Below, piece by piece: positions 1 to 9,482 of a stretch of DNA of 64,000 nt. The notes below the pieces were generated by a model, which saw nothing but the letters and a program-made list of their open reading frames with translations, did not search any database and had not been told where the DNA came from. This DNA comes from Akkermansiaceae bacterium. Its GTDB lineage: Bacteria; Verrucomicrobiota; Verrucomicrobiia; Verrucomicrobiales; Akkermansiaceae. Location of the stretch: assembly GCA_903878115.1 (NCBI GenBank), contig CAIRGO010000280.1, positions 1-64,000 on the forward strand. Reading direction: 5' to 3'. The stretch's first letter is position 1. The number at the start of each line of letters is the position of its first letter. Made by a program: the position numbers and the translations under genes.

Positions 1-1
1 C

Positions 2-382
2 ACACTGATTTCAGGAAATCAAGCAACCATCGATGCGCACAATGCAAAATTGTTAGATGATCCGATGACGGGGACCTTGGGTGAACTTGGTTTTGGTACG
101 CAGGTTCTGCCAGTCTCAGGTGCGGATATTCAGGATGAAAAGGTGCTTGGCACCTGCCACATGGCCACGGGACGTGATGACCATCTCGGCGGTGACATTT
201 TGCCATCGATGTTTAAAAAACATGAAAACTCGACGCATGATGACATCCTCTTTGCACCACATAAAACTCCCAATTTTAATATCAGCCAGGTGCGCATGAA
301 GCGTGGCGATCAGGAGGAGATTATCATCGAAAACTTCCGTCCCAGCCGCTATGTGATGAATGCTCTCACAGCAGAATCATAA
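2..382 (+). CDS. Partial CDS (5' end outside window); aminopeptidase M29/leucyl-aminopeptidase-like C-terminus
   Basis: Frame stays open upstream of the listed ORF to the window edge (..TLISGNQATIDAHNAKLLDDP..). GELGFGTQ..DEKVLGTCHMATGR..GGD..HDD resembles the M29 aminopeptidase metal-site region; by-eye only. Confidence 0.45.
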   Translation, partial: TLISGNQATIDAHNAKLLDDPMTGTLGELGFGTQVLPVSGADIQDEKVLGTCHMATGRDDHLGGDILPSMFKKHENSTHDDILFAPHKTPNFNISQVRMKRGDQEEIIIENFRPSRYVMNALTAES

Positions 383-417
383 TTGATACTAAACTCATAG
401 TAGTAAGAGAGAAATTC

Positions 418-1164
418 GTGCCATCATCTAACATTTACGAGTCACCACGGTTACTCGATGAATATCTTCTTTTTCATTATGCGAAAGAATCAGAGATCTT
501 GCCCACGAGTGAAATTCCTTACCCCTCTGCGATGCGCGAGGCACTGGGCTTTACGCAGCGCACGGTAGGGCATTTCGACAACAAGCCTGTGGCGCATGGG
601 CTCGACCTTGGATGTGCCGTGGGGGCATCGACATTTGCCATGGCAGAGAACTGTGCTGCTGTGATAGGGATAGATTTCTCCCATGCCTTCATCAACGCCG
701 CTGATCGACTGCGTTGTGGCGAAGTCATTTCATTTCATCGCCATGATGAAGCGATGCTGCAGAAAATTCTTTCGACAAATGTGATCGCTACGGAATTGCG
801 CGAAAAAGTAAATTTCGAGCAAGGTGACGCGATGAATCTACGTGCAGATCTCGGGGGATTTGACCGTGTTCATGCCGCAAATTTACTCTGTCGATTGACA
901 AACCCTAACGATTTGTTAGAAAAATTTCCCTCGTTAGTTAAACTAGGTGGGGAGCTCATCATCGCCACGCCGTGCACGTGGTTACAAGAATTTACCCCGC
1001 CGCAACATTGGCCTGCACCTGATACTTTTTCTTGGCTACGGAAACAGTTAGAAAAAAATTTCACCTTAGAGCTTTCTACCCACGAGCCATTTCTGATTCG
1101 CGAGACGGCAAGGAAATTTCAGTGGTCGCTCTCGCAACTTACTAAGTGGAGAAGGCATGCATAA
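418..1164 (+). CDS. SAM-dependent methyltransferase resembling the OvoA C-terminal (putative 4-mercaptohistidine N1-methyltransferase) domain
   Basis: LDLGCAVGASTF SAM motif, GIDFSHAFI, GDAMNLRADLGGFDRVHAANLLCRL, TPCTWLQEFTPPQHW; matches remembered OvoA C-terminal family pattern. GTG start. Confidence 0.6.
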   Translation: MPSSNIYESPRLLDEYLLFHYAKESEILPTSEIPYPSAMREALGFTQRTVGHFDNKPVAHGLDLGCAVGASTFAMAENCAAVIGIDFSHAFINAADRLRCGEVISFHRHDEAMLQKILSTNVIATELREKVNFEQGDAMNLRADLGGFDRVHAANLLCRLTNPNDLLEKFPSLVKLGGELIIATPCTWLQEFTPPQHWPAPDTFSWLRKQLEKNFTLELSTHEPFLIRETARKFQWSLSQLTKWRRHA

Positions 1165-1200
1165 AAAAAGGGTTTCGCACTGCCATGCGAAACCCTCTCG
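1163..1200 (-). terminator. Rho-independent terminator, mainly for the minus-strand ThuA gene
   Basis: Perfect 10-bp inverted repeat GGGTTTCGCA (1170-1179) / TGCGAAACCC (1185-1194) with A7 on + strand (T7 on - strand) at 1163-1169. Confidence 0.75.
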
Positions 1201-1223
1201 TAAATTTTGCTAGTAAAGCGCTA

Positions 1224-2225
1224 TTATTTTTTCGGCATGATTGGCGATTCGTAGCCTGAGACATCAGTAGGTTTTACCTGCTTCACAAAGCCCGCGAACG
1301 AAAACGTCGATGGCTGGTAAGGCCCCACGAAATCGATGTTGAGATCGGCTTTGATTTTATCTTCCATGCCCATGGTCCAGAGTGCTCCATTGATCACCAT
1401 ACGGCGATAATTTGCGTCTAACATATCTTCTGATGCCCCCTGGGTGCTGTGAAATACGCGTCCTTTTTTGCCGGAAGTAGAAGTGTATTCGCGCGTCCAA
1501 GTGCAAGGCATAGGTGGCTTGCTATCGACAACTTTCGAGCTGGGATCCATGGACTCCATCGGTTGGCTGTTAGCGATTACCGTGAAATCTGCTGCTGCTT
1601 CGCCGACATAACCACCAGCTTGCACGTAGGCATGATCATTGACTCCGCGCAGAATGGGGTTTTCTTTTTGCGCGGGGATCAGTTGAATTTGGGTGGCTTG
1701 TTTATGATTCGTCCCGTAATGCCCCACCCAAGTATTGCCGAGAATTTGATGGCCGAATCCCTTTTCATAACCAGCGACTTTTGAATCGAAGCTATATTTT
1801 GCCGTTGTTTTTTTGGCGTTAATTTTGAAAGCATGCGAGGAGGTGCGCAATCCGCAAACCGGACCACCGCGGTTAATGTAATCGATGATCGGTTGCATTT
1901 GTTCCTCGGATGGATCGAGAAAACGAGCGAAGATGAAAAATAAATCCGCATCCTTCAATGCTTCCATGCCCGGGATGTTCGATGATCCCGCTTCGATAAA
2001 TCCATCTTTGTCTACGCCAAAAATCACTGTGCATTTGAAGCCGTGAGTTTTTGATAAAATACGTGCCAACGCAGGGCAAACCTCCTCGCTACGGTATTCG
2101 TGATCCGAGGCTAAAAATACAATATGCTTACCCTCGCCGATGCCCTTACCCCCAGGATAAACCACCTGAGCGGAAAGAAGCGAACAAGCCATCAAAGAAA
2201 AAACAGATAACATTCGTTTGGTCAT
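1224..2225 (-). CDS. ThuA domain-containing secreted protein
   Basis: MTKRMLSVFSLMACSLLSAQ signal peptide; HIVFLASDHEYRSEE and Thr/His-rich ThuA-like core (CTWTREYTSTSGKKGRVFHSTQGASEDM). Start chosen at 2225 rather than ORF start 2297. Confidence 0.75.
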   Translation of the reverse strand: MTKRMLSVFSLMACSLLSAQVVYPGGKGIGEGKHIVFLASDHEYRSEEVCPALARILSKTHGFKCTVIFGVDKDGFIEAGSSNIPGMEALKDADLFFIFARFLDPSEEQMQPIIDYINRGGPVCGLRTSSHAFKINAKKTTAKYSFDSKVAGYEKGFGHQILGNTWVGHYGTNHKQATQIQLIPAQKENPILRGVNDHAYVQAGGYVGEAAADFTVIANSQPMESMDPSSKVVDSKPPMPCTWTREYTSTSGKKGRVFHSTQGASEDMLDANYRRMVINGALWTMGMEDKIKADLNIDFVGPYQPSTFSFAGFVKQVKPTDVSGYESPIMPKK

Positions 2226-2312
2226 AACGACATCATATTGGCTGTTTTTCAGAAGACGGCAATAGCAAAATTTATCAGGTTGCCACAGGGCGGTCAAGCC
2301 ATGAAAATGAAG

Positions 2313-2607
2313 ACCCTTGGGAGCGATTCATGCTTCACGCATGACGAGTGATGAGGTGTCCCCGAGGGCATACGGTTCCTGTTGGTGGCTCAACCCATGA
2401 CTGCGCTGACGCTTGTCATGGGCTTTTATGAGTTGTCCCTACTTCGCCCAAGGGCTGCGAAGGACAAGCCGCAAGGGACAACAGAGCGATGGAAAATCCG
2501 CTGCCAACACGTCCCTCGGGGACGATTGATAAAAGCCCACGACAAGCACGCTGCGTGCGCCGTCGTGGGGTTACGTCCACCATCCTCTTCTTCGTCCCTT
2601 GGGGACG
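2313..2607. repeat. BIME/REP-like palindromic intergenic region
   Basis: CGTCCCTCGGGGACG (2510-2524) and CGTCCCTTGGGGACG (2593-2607); related GACCCTTGGGAGCGATTCAT at 2313; inverted copies GCTTGTCATGGGCTTTTAT (2411-2429) versus ATAAAAGCCCACGACAAGC (2529-2547); 9-bp stem GTTGTCCCT/AGGGACAAC (2432-2440/2474-2482). Confidence 0.65.
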
Positions 2608-2675
2608 ATTCATTCGTAAAAGATCATTGCGTGTCAACTTTTTCCCTAGCTTGATCGCCGTTGCTTATCACCCAT

Positions 2676-3818
2676 TCACTGCGGCAAAACACTAACCAAT
2701 TTTTGCAACCCTGCCAGCATGACGGCGCGAGGGCAGGCGAAGTTGAAGCGGATGTGGCCTTTGCTGCCGAAGAATGCGCCGTCGGAGACAAAGATCCGTG
2801 CTTCTTTTTCAAAATGCTGCGCAGGATTTTCCCAATCGTAGGCGCGACAATCGATCCATGTGAGATAGGTGGCTTGGTTGTGATTGACATTCAGGCGGGG
2901 CGCGTGGGCGGCGAGGAATTGATGCATCACGGCTTGATTTTCGGCAAGATACGCGAGCATTTCCTGACGCCATGGTTCGCCACTGCGGTAGGCGGCTTCG
3001 CAGGCATAATAGCCAAAGGTATTGATCTCCGATTGCGTATGACCGCGGGCAGCGACGAAGCGACGTTTCAATGAGTCGTTGGTAATCACCGCATAGGCAA
3101 TACCAATGCCGGCGATGTTATAAGTCTTCGATGGCGATAGCAGGGTGATGATGCGATCATGAAAATTAGCAGGCAATGCATGACCACAGACGTGAGGCGT
3201 AGCGGTTTCATTGAAAATGATATCGCAGTGAATTTCATCAGAAATCATCACCAAGTCATGGCGTTCGCAAAAACCAGCGAGTTCAATCAATTCGGTGCGG
3301 GTGAAAACACGACCTAGCGGATTTTGCGGATTGCTGAGTAAAAATAGCCGGGTTTGCGGGGTGACCGCGGCTTCCATCGCAGCAAAATCGAAGGTCCATT
3401 GACCGTTGATTTTTCCATGAGGAATGCTGATCAGCTCGATGCTAGCGCCATCGTGGTGCACATTGAGAAATGGTGGGTAAGAGGGAGTGCAGGTCATGAC
3501 GGCCTCACCTGGACGGCAAAATGCTTTGACTGCGAGCGATAGCGCCGGCACCAGACCTCCGAGCCAGACGATCGCATCGGCATCGACTTCTACCTGATGT
3601 CTTTTGGCAAGGTAGTCTCGCGTGACATCGATCAAGCCTTGGTGCGCCTGGGCATAGCCGAAAACACCGTGCTCGGCACGTTTGATAATCGCTTGCGTGA
3701 TTTCAGGTGCGGTAAGGAAATCCATGTCGGCCACCCAAAAAGGATCGAGATCGGGACGGCGGTCGTATTTGATATTGCCGGTGCCACGGCGTGGAATGAT
3801 GGTATCGAAGTCGTACAT
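2676..3818 (-). CDS. PLP-dependent aminotransferase, MalY/PatB (cystathionine beta-lyase-like) family
   Basis: MYDFDTIIPRRGTGNIKYD..FWVADMDF, NPQNPLGRVFT, SDEIHCDI, SPSKTYNIAGI. Start at internal ATG 3818. Confidence 0.85.
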   Translation of the reverse strand: MYDFDTIIPRRGTGNIKYDRRPDLDPFWVADMDFLTAPEITQAIIKRAEHGVFGYAQAHQGLIDVTRDYLAKRHQVEVDADAIVWLGGLVPALSLAVKAFCRPGEAVMTCTPSYPPFLNVHHDGASIELISIPHGKINGQWTFDFAAMEAAVTPQTRLFLLSNPQNPLGRVFTRTELIELAGFCERHDLVMISDEIHCDIIFNETATPHVCGHALPANFHDRIITLLSPSKTYNIAGIGIAYAVITNDSLKRRFVAARGHTQSEINTFGYYACEAAYRSGEPWRQEMLAYLAENQAVMHQFLAAHAPRLNVNHNQATYLTWIDCRAYDWENPAQHFEKEARIFVSDGAFFGSKGHIRFNFACPRAVMLAGLQKLVSVLPQ

Positions 3819-3959
3819 AACTGCTTGCACGCAGATCATGGTGTGCCAAAGCAAGTTTATCCAGTCTATTCTGTCCGATGAAAAATTGACATTTTTTTTT
3901 CTCTCGCCAAGTGAAGATGGCCTGAGTATTCTGAGTCCACGTGCGCGAGCACTTTTGTT

Positions 3960-5033
3960 ATGCAACCGCAATTAAAACTCACTCGTACTTCTTCCAAGTT
4001 AGCGGATCGTCAAATGATGGTTGAGAATGCTCTCGCCGCGCAACACAAGAAAGAGTCGATACAATCGATGATCGTAGCATTGGTGATTGTGGCATTAATC
4101 GGTGCGATTCTGGCACTGATTGCTATTTTGCCATCATTTCGTGAAACACAAGTGATCGTTAGCTACACTCCAAAAGTGATCAAAGAAGAAGCGCCAGATC
4201 GTCCTGCTGATATGGCCAAAGGGATGAAGCCAAAGCCTGCAAGTTCTAGCTCTGGTATGGCGCGCGTGATCGCGGCAAATGTTGCGGCTTCGATATCGGT
4301 TCCTGTTCCTGAAAATGTGGATCCTACTCGTCCATTTGGTATCGACGATGATTTCAATGCTGGCTTTGGCGCGGGTGATGGCGACGGCGACGGCGGCGGT
4401 GGTAGTTCCTTCTTCGGCACCAAACGCAATGGAAAACGCGTTGTTTACATCGTCGATTTTTCCCTTTCCATGGAATCTGATTGTCCCGGTGGAACGCGTA
4501 TTGCTCTTCTCAAAAAAGAACTAATCAATTCGATCTCGGGTCTATCGGAAAATATGAATTTTAACGTGATTTATTTTTCGCATCATGCATGGACGGATGA
4601 AACCCCAGGTCCGAATCAAGCGGATCAAGGATGGAATGGCTTGGGAACTGTGCCGATCGTTTCATGGAAACCTGCTTCAAAAGATGTCAAAAACGAAAGT
4701 ATTGCCAAAGTCACTAGCACCGCTCCTCAGGGAAATACTGGTTGGTACGCGCCCTTGAAAATGGCGTTTTCGATGATTCCACCTCCCGATATTGTTTACT
4801 TACTCTCCGATGGAGAGGCGAATGATAGCAATATGGCAATGGATCAAATTGAAACCATGAATTCCACGGGTATTCCGATCGATACCATTGCCTTTGAACT
4901 ACCGGGAACACCAGCGTATGAGCTAAGTGAAATTGCCAAAAAAACCGGCGGTAGTTTTGTTCTCTATTACGAAGGAAAACGGATCGGTGGCGAAGCTGCG
5001 AAAAAATTCACTGGCTCTGAATACGATAAATAA
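3960..5033 (+). CDS. Membrane-anchored von Willebrand factor A domain protein
   Basis: N-terminal TM segment; Asp/Gly-rich linker GAGDGDGDGGGGSSF; VVYIVDFSLSM (DxSxS MIDAS) and YLLSDGEANDS. Confidence 0.75.
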   Translation: MQPQLKLTRTSSKLADRQMMVENALAAQHKKESIQSMIVALVIVALIGAILALIAILPSFRETQVIVSYTPKVIKEEAPDRPADMAKGMKPKPASSSSGMARVIAANVAASISVPVPENVDPTRPFGIDDDFNAGFGAGDGDGDGGGGSSFFGTKRNGKRVVYIVDFSLSMESDCPGGTRIALLKKELINSISGLSENMNFNVIYFSHHAWTDETPGPNQADQGWNGLGTVPIVSWKPASKDVKNESIAKVTSTAPQGNTGWYAPLKMAFSMIPPPDIVYLLSDGEANDSNMAMDQIETMNSTGIPIDTIAFELPGTPAYELSEIAKKTGGSFVLYYEGKRIGGEAAKKFTGSEYDK

Positions 5034-5047
5034 TTGTTGTTTCAGAA

Positions 5048-6040
5048 TCACTCACTGGACGCCATCGTCAGCACAATTTTTCCTAACGCTTTTCCAGATT
5101 CGATAAGTCCATGTGCGGCAGCCAGCGAGCTTGTCGATACGATACCCGCAGGCTGATGCATGGTGTGTTGAATTTTTCCTGCATCCACGAGCGCAGCGAG
5201 GTCTCGCAAAATTTCCCCTTGCCGATGCATGTCGGATGTTTGGTAGCGGGATCTGGCGAACATGAATTCCCAATGGATCGAAACACATTTCGCTTTTAAT
5301 GGATCGCCTAAGCGCAATTCTTTCCTCGGTTCGACAATCAACAGCATGGCCCCCTGTGGCGCGATCCATTCGCCCATCTTCTCCCAATAAGCTTCCGTAT
5401 TCACAAAATTGGCGATGTAGTCAAAGCTCACCGAGGCTACCATGTTTTGTGAATGATCGATCACTGCGTCTGCGCCCAAACGTCGGCACCAATCAGCCGA
5501 TTCTTTGCGCGATGCGGTGGCGGTAACATGAAGACCTGCGAGCTTGGCGAGTTGGATAGCGATAGATCCCACCCCGCCGGCACCGCCGATGATCAAGAGC
5601 GATTTGCCAGAGCTCACTCGCATGCGATCATGCAGTCCTTCCCAAGCAGTCAGTGCCGTTAGGGGAAGTGAAGCTGCTTCTGCAAAGCTGAGTGATTTGG
5701 GCTTGTGGGCGATGATGCGATGGTCAACGCATTGAAACTCTGCATAACATCCAGGGCGGGAAATGTCGCCTGCGTAATAGACTTCGTCTCCAATCTGAAA
5801 ACCTAACACATCTTTGCCGATCGCAGTGATGACTCCGCTGGCATCCCAACCGAGAATTTTTACGGGATCCTGCCAAGTGTGCTGCATGGCGCGTACTTTC
5901 GTATCCACGGGATTGATGGCAATGGCGCGGATCTGCACCAGCACATCGCGAGGTCCTGGTGTGGGTGTGGGCAGTTCTTCTTTAATAAAACAATCATCTG
6001 CCGTTACTTCAAGAAATTGTCTTACTCCATAAACATTCAT
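5048..6040 (-). CDS. Zinc-type alcohol dehydrogenase family / quinone oxidoreductase-like protein
   Basis: GWDASGVITAIGKDV, LLIIGGAGGVGSIAIQLAKL Rossmann motif. Start at internal ATG 6040. Confidence 0.8.
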   Translation of the reverse strand: MNVYGVRQFLEVTADDCFIKEELPTPTPGPRDVLVQIRAIAINPVDTKVRAMQHTWQDPVKILGWDASGVITAIGKDVLGFQIGDEVYYAGDISRPGCYAEFQCVDHRIIAHKPKSLSFAEAASLPLTALTAWEGLHDRMRVSSGKSLLIIGGAGGVGSIAIQLAKLAGLHVTATASRKESADWCRRLGADAVIDHSQNMVASVSFDYIANFVNTEAYWEKMGEWIAPQGAMLLIVEPRKELRLGDPLKAKCVSIHWEFMFARSRYQTSDMHRQGEILRDLAALVDAGKIQHTMHQPAGIVSTSSLAAAHGLIESGKALGKIVLTMASSE

Positions 6041-6102
6041 CGCCGTCCATGATTCACATGAACGGCGATAGAGCAATGATCAATTTTCTGGAATGAGTAA
6101 AA

Positions 6103-6558
6103 TCAATCCATGTCTTTCTTTTCCAAGGCAGCCTTCAGATGCGCCAAAAACTTCTCCGTACTAGGATGTTCTGAGGCAAAAAAACGATTGAACTCTTTGC
6201 CTTCTGAATTGAGTAAAATCACGGTAGGATATCCTGTGATTTTAAATTTCTCTGCGGTTGGTTGATTTTTTTTCGCCAATTCTTTGTCTGCTTTAGGGAA
6301 GTCCAGTTCCACAAGGATGTAGTCTTTCGATGCGGCATCAACGAATTCTTTTTTTGAGAAAACATTCTTGCGCATCATCATGCAAGGTGGGCACCAATCG
6401 GAACCGGTGAATTCTACAAGTATTGCTTTCTTTTCTTTTTTCGCCTGCTCCATGGCTTTGTCCAAGTCAGTGGACCAGCCCTCGAGTTCAGCGGAAGCAA
6501 TGCCTACAACGGCAAGAGCGGAAACAACGGTAACGAACAATTTACGAAATGTTTTCAT
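6103..6558 (-). CDS. Secreted thioredoxin-fold protein
   Basis: Signal peptide MKTFRKLFVTVVSALAVVGIASA; ILVEFTGSDWCPPCMMM active site; GYPTVILL cis-Pro. Confidence 0.85.
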   Translation of the reverse strand: MKTFRKLFVTVVSALAVVGIASAELEGWSTDLDKAMEQAKKEKKAILVEFTGSDWCPPCMMMRKNVFSKKEFVDAASKDYILVELDFPKADKELAKKNQPTAEKFKITGYPTVILLNSEGKEFNRFFASEHPSTEKFLAHLKAALEKKDMD

Positions 6559-6636
6559 CGTCTGGTGAGCGAAAGCGTCGCAGAATTTTGTGTAAAAATA
6601 TTCGCCAATGTCAATTTGCGATGACAATCTCCCCGC

Positions 6637-7242
6637 ATGCAAGCACTCACACCATTGATCATCGCCACCCGCAATCCACATAAAACCATGGAAATTCGTG
6701 AAATGATTGCGACGCAATACGAGGTGCTCGATGCCACGAATTTTTCCGATTGGCCGGAAGTGGAGGAAACGGGTACGACATTTCTCGAAAACGCCACCCT
6801 GAAGGCCGTGGCGATTAGCCAGTGTGTCGATGGTATCGTGCTGGCCGATGATTCGGGATTGATCGTGGATGGGCTCGATGGTGCTCCTGGTGTGTGGTCA
6901 TCTAGTTACGGCGGCGAAGAAGGCAATCATGCCAAAAACAATCAACGCTTGTTGTTAGAAATGACGGATGTGCCCGAAGCAAAACGCAGTGCTAGGTTTG
7001 CCTGCACCATGGTGTTGGCGCAGGGTGGTCGCGTATTGGCGGATTTTCAGGGGATGGTAGAAGGTCGTATTTTGCATGATCTATCCGGGGTGGAGGGCTT
7101 TGGTTACGATCCACTATTTGCTCCGCTCGGTTATGATCGGTCATTCGCGGAACTGGGCAGCGAAATCAAAAATACACTCAGTCATCGCGCCGCAGCATTG
7201 CAGCAAGTCATCGCTTGGCTTTCTTCTGGAAATCCTTTATAA
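6637..7242 (+). CDS. rdgB: RdgB/HAM1 family XTP/dITP diphosphatase
   Basis: LIIATRNPHKTMEI, VLADDSGLIVDGLDGAPGVWSS, GYDPLF, SHRAAAL. Confidence 0.92.
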   Translation: MQALTPLIIATRNPHKTMEIREMIATQYEVLDATNFSDWPEVEETGTTFLENATLKAVAISQCVDGIVLADDSGLIVDGLDGAPGVWSSSYGGEEGNHAKNNQRLLLEMTDVPEAKRSARFACTMVLAQGGRVLADFQGMVEGRILHDLSGVEGFGYDPLFAPLGYDRSFAELGSEIKNTLSHRAAALQQVIAWLSSGNPL

Positions 7243-7251
7243 TCACCGCCT

Positions 7252-7764
7252 ATGCGTATTGTGACATTTTTTTGCTTAGTAATTTTTTCTTTGTGCCAAA
7301 GCGCGTGCTTCCAAGTGAAAGCGAAAGAGCCTGTCGTCTATAAATTTGAACATGGACGCACAGCACTATTGCGTGATGGTCTCGCCTATGCTCCGAAAAA
7401 CGCGCCAAAGGCTGTGATCAAGGCAATCGCTGCAGGCAATCGACTGCAGGGAAAACCATACAAATGGGGCGGTGGACATGCCTGTTTTAATGATACGGGC
7501 TATGATTGCTCGGGGACCTGCTCGTATGTGCTGCGCGAGGCTGGGTTGATCAATGGTTGCCTTACTTCGCGTGGATTTCTCGACTTTGGAAAACGTGGCG
7601 AAGGAAAATGGATCACGCTATATTCGCGTAACGGTCATGTTTTCATGACTGTCGCTGGACTGCGTTTAGATACTGGTGGTGATGGTTCACACTCGGGACC
7701 CAAGTGGAAGCCGTGGCGTCGTGGCGTGGGCGGTTATATCATGCGTCATCCATCTGGATACTAA
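7252..7764 (+). CDS. NlpC/P60-like peptidoglycan hydrolase
   Basis: Lipoprotein-like N-terminus; GKPYKWGGGHACFNDTGYDCSGTCSYVLREAG; GHVFMTVAGL. Confidence 0.7.
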   Translation: MRIVTFFCLVIFSLCQSACFQVKAKEPVVYKFEHGRTALLRDGLAYAPKNAPKAVIKAIAAGNRLQGKPYKWGGGHACFNDTGYDCSGTCSYVLREAGLINGCLTSRGFLDFGKRGEGKWITLYSRNGHVFMTVAGLRLDTGGDGSHSGPKWKPWRRGVGGYIMRHPSGY

Positions 7765-8443
7765 ACTCCGCGACGACTTCTGCGAGTGATCCCCAGATGC
7801 GGTCAGCTTGGGAGAAATCCAAGCAGTTAGTCACACGATTTGGCACCGCCCACACTGGCATCGATGCCGCATGGGCGGAAATCACGCCATTGAGTGAATC
7901 TTCGATCACTAAGCAATGAGCAGGATTGAGGGAAAATCTATGCGCGGCAGCAAGATAGAGATCAGGTGCTGGTTTGATGTGAGGTGCATCACCTCGACAA
8001 ATCACATGGTCAAAATACCGAGTGAGATGCAGTTTGTCTAACCAGCCGTCCACCCAATGATGTGAGGAACTCGATACCACCGCGCAGGGGATTTGATGAG
8101 CCGTAAGCAAATCTAACAAATCAATCACGCCAGGCATGGCTCCCTCTTCCGATAACTCGGCGACGATTTCTTGTTGTCGCAGTTTGTCTAACATATTCCA
8201 ATCGAATTGTTTTCCCGTCAATTCTTCCAAGTAGGTTTTCGGCGACCACGTGGCAAAATCACTGCCGATACAGCGGGTGTAGATCGATAGCGGCAATTCC
8301 TGTCCCTCATGGGTAAAGCAATTTTTCCATGACTGGTAGATCGCCCACTCGGTATCCACCAAGATGCCATCAAAATCAAATAATACCGCGCTGACGTTCT
8401 TCACTCGCTCCGTGTGCCAAGATATGTCGCCCTTGGCAAACAA
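7739..8443 (-). CDS. HAD superfamily hydrolase (beta-phosphoglucomutase-like)
   Basis: AVLFDFDGILVDTE, VVSSSSHHW, KPAPDLYLAAA, VIEDSLNGV. True start may be internal. Confidence 0.85.
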   Translation of the reverse strand: MFAKGDISWHTERVKNVSAVLFDFDGILVDTEWAIYQSWKNCFTHEGQELPLSIYTRCIGSDFATWSPKTYLEELTGKQFDWNMLDKLRQQEIVAELSEEGAMPGVIDLLDLLTAHQIPCAVVSSSSHHWVDGWLDKLHLTRYFDHVICRGDAPHIKPAPDLYLAAAHRFSLNPAHCLVIEDSLNGVISAHAASMPVWAVPNRVTNCLDFSQADRIWGSLAEVVAEFSIQMDDA

Positions 8444-8512
8444 AACATTTCTCGCGCTCTGGTCTTGCTAAATGAATCATCGGTGTTCAGAGTGCTGCTA
8501 CGATCGATCGCA

Positions 8513-9457
8513 ATGGAAAATCAACCTACCCATGACCAAAAGTCCTACCGCGAACAAATGAACGTGATGTGGATCTCGTTAGTCGTGGCATTTGTGCTGT
8601 TAGTTCTAAAAGTCTGGGCGGCAGAGGTGACAAATTCGTCGTCGCTCTATGCAGATGCCGCAGAGTCTGCGGTGCATTTCATCGCGGTTTGCATTGCGGT
8701 GCGTGCACTGCAATTGGCTCACAAACCTGCGGACGACGAGCACCACTTCGGGCATGATAAAGCAGCCTATCTTTCGGCGGGATTCGAAGGGGCGATGATC
8801 TCTACCGCTGCGCTGTTGATTTTCTATGAAGCGTCTCACCAATTCCACACGGGGGCAAAAATGGAAAGAATTGGCATCGGTGCCTCGATTGCTGGAGGTG
8901 CCGCATTCGTCAATGTGATTTTAGGACTAGCCTTGCTGCATATTGGTAAAAAACGTCAATCTCCGGTGCTGCGAGCGAATGGGCACCACGTGATGACAGA
9001 TGTGTACACCAGCGTTGCGGTGTTGGTGGCATTAGCGCTGGTTCATTTCACGCAGTGGCATTGGTGGGATCCGCTCGTGGCGATTCTTGCTGCTGCTAAC
9101 ATTCTTTATACTGGCATTAAGTTGATCAAAGAAAGTCTCGGCGGGCTGATGGATGCTGCCGAGCCTCAGACGGAGGCGAAAATCCGCACTTTGTTAGATT
9201 CTCTCGTCACAGAGCATCCGTTTACGTATCACCACCTTCGCCATCGCCACTCGGGTCACACCCATTGGGTCGAGTTGCATCTGGTCGTTGAAGATGAAAT
9301 GTCGGTGCTCCGCGCCCATGAAATCGCCACTTTGGTAGAGGAAAAAATTTCCGCACTGCTTGCTCCCTATGGTCGCATCATTACCCATCTAGAACCGCTT
9401 TCTGCGGAAGAGCATGATGAAGTGTGGGAAGGCCCGCGCATGCAGAGAAAAGAGTGA
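8513..9457 (+). CDS. Cation diffusion facilitator family transporter
   Basis: SSSLYADAAESAVHF, FGHDKAAYLSAGFEG, HHVMTDVYTSVAV, HxLxHRHSGH.WVELHLVV C-terminal domain. Confidence 0.85.
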   Translation: MENQPTHDQKSYREQMNVMWISLVVAFVLLVLKVWAAEVTNSSSLYADAAESAVHFIAVCIAVRALQLAHKPADDEHHFGHDKAAYLSAGFEGAMISTAALLIFYEASHQFHTGAKMERIGIGASIAGGAAFVNVILGLALLHIGKKRQSPVLRANGHHVMTDVYTSVAVLVALALVHFTQWHWWDPLVAILAAANILYTGIKLIKESLGGLMDAAEPQTEAKIRTLLDSLVTEHPFTYHHLRHRHSGHTHWVELHLVVEDEMSVLRAHEIATLVEEKISALLAPYGRIITHLEPLSAEEHDEVWEGPRMQRKE

Positions 9458-9482
9458 TACTAATAATTTTGTTAATCGACCG

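Noticed and set aside
2382-2695. Overlapping short ORFs (2382-2654 +, 2416-2637 -, 2489-2695 +) in the palindromic intergenic region
   Set aside because: They arise from repeated stem-loop DNA, overlap on both strands, and show no recognisable protein features.
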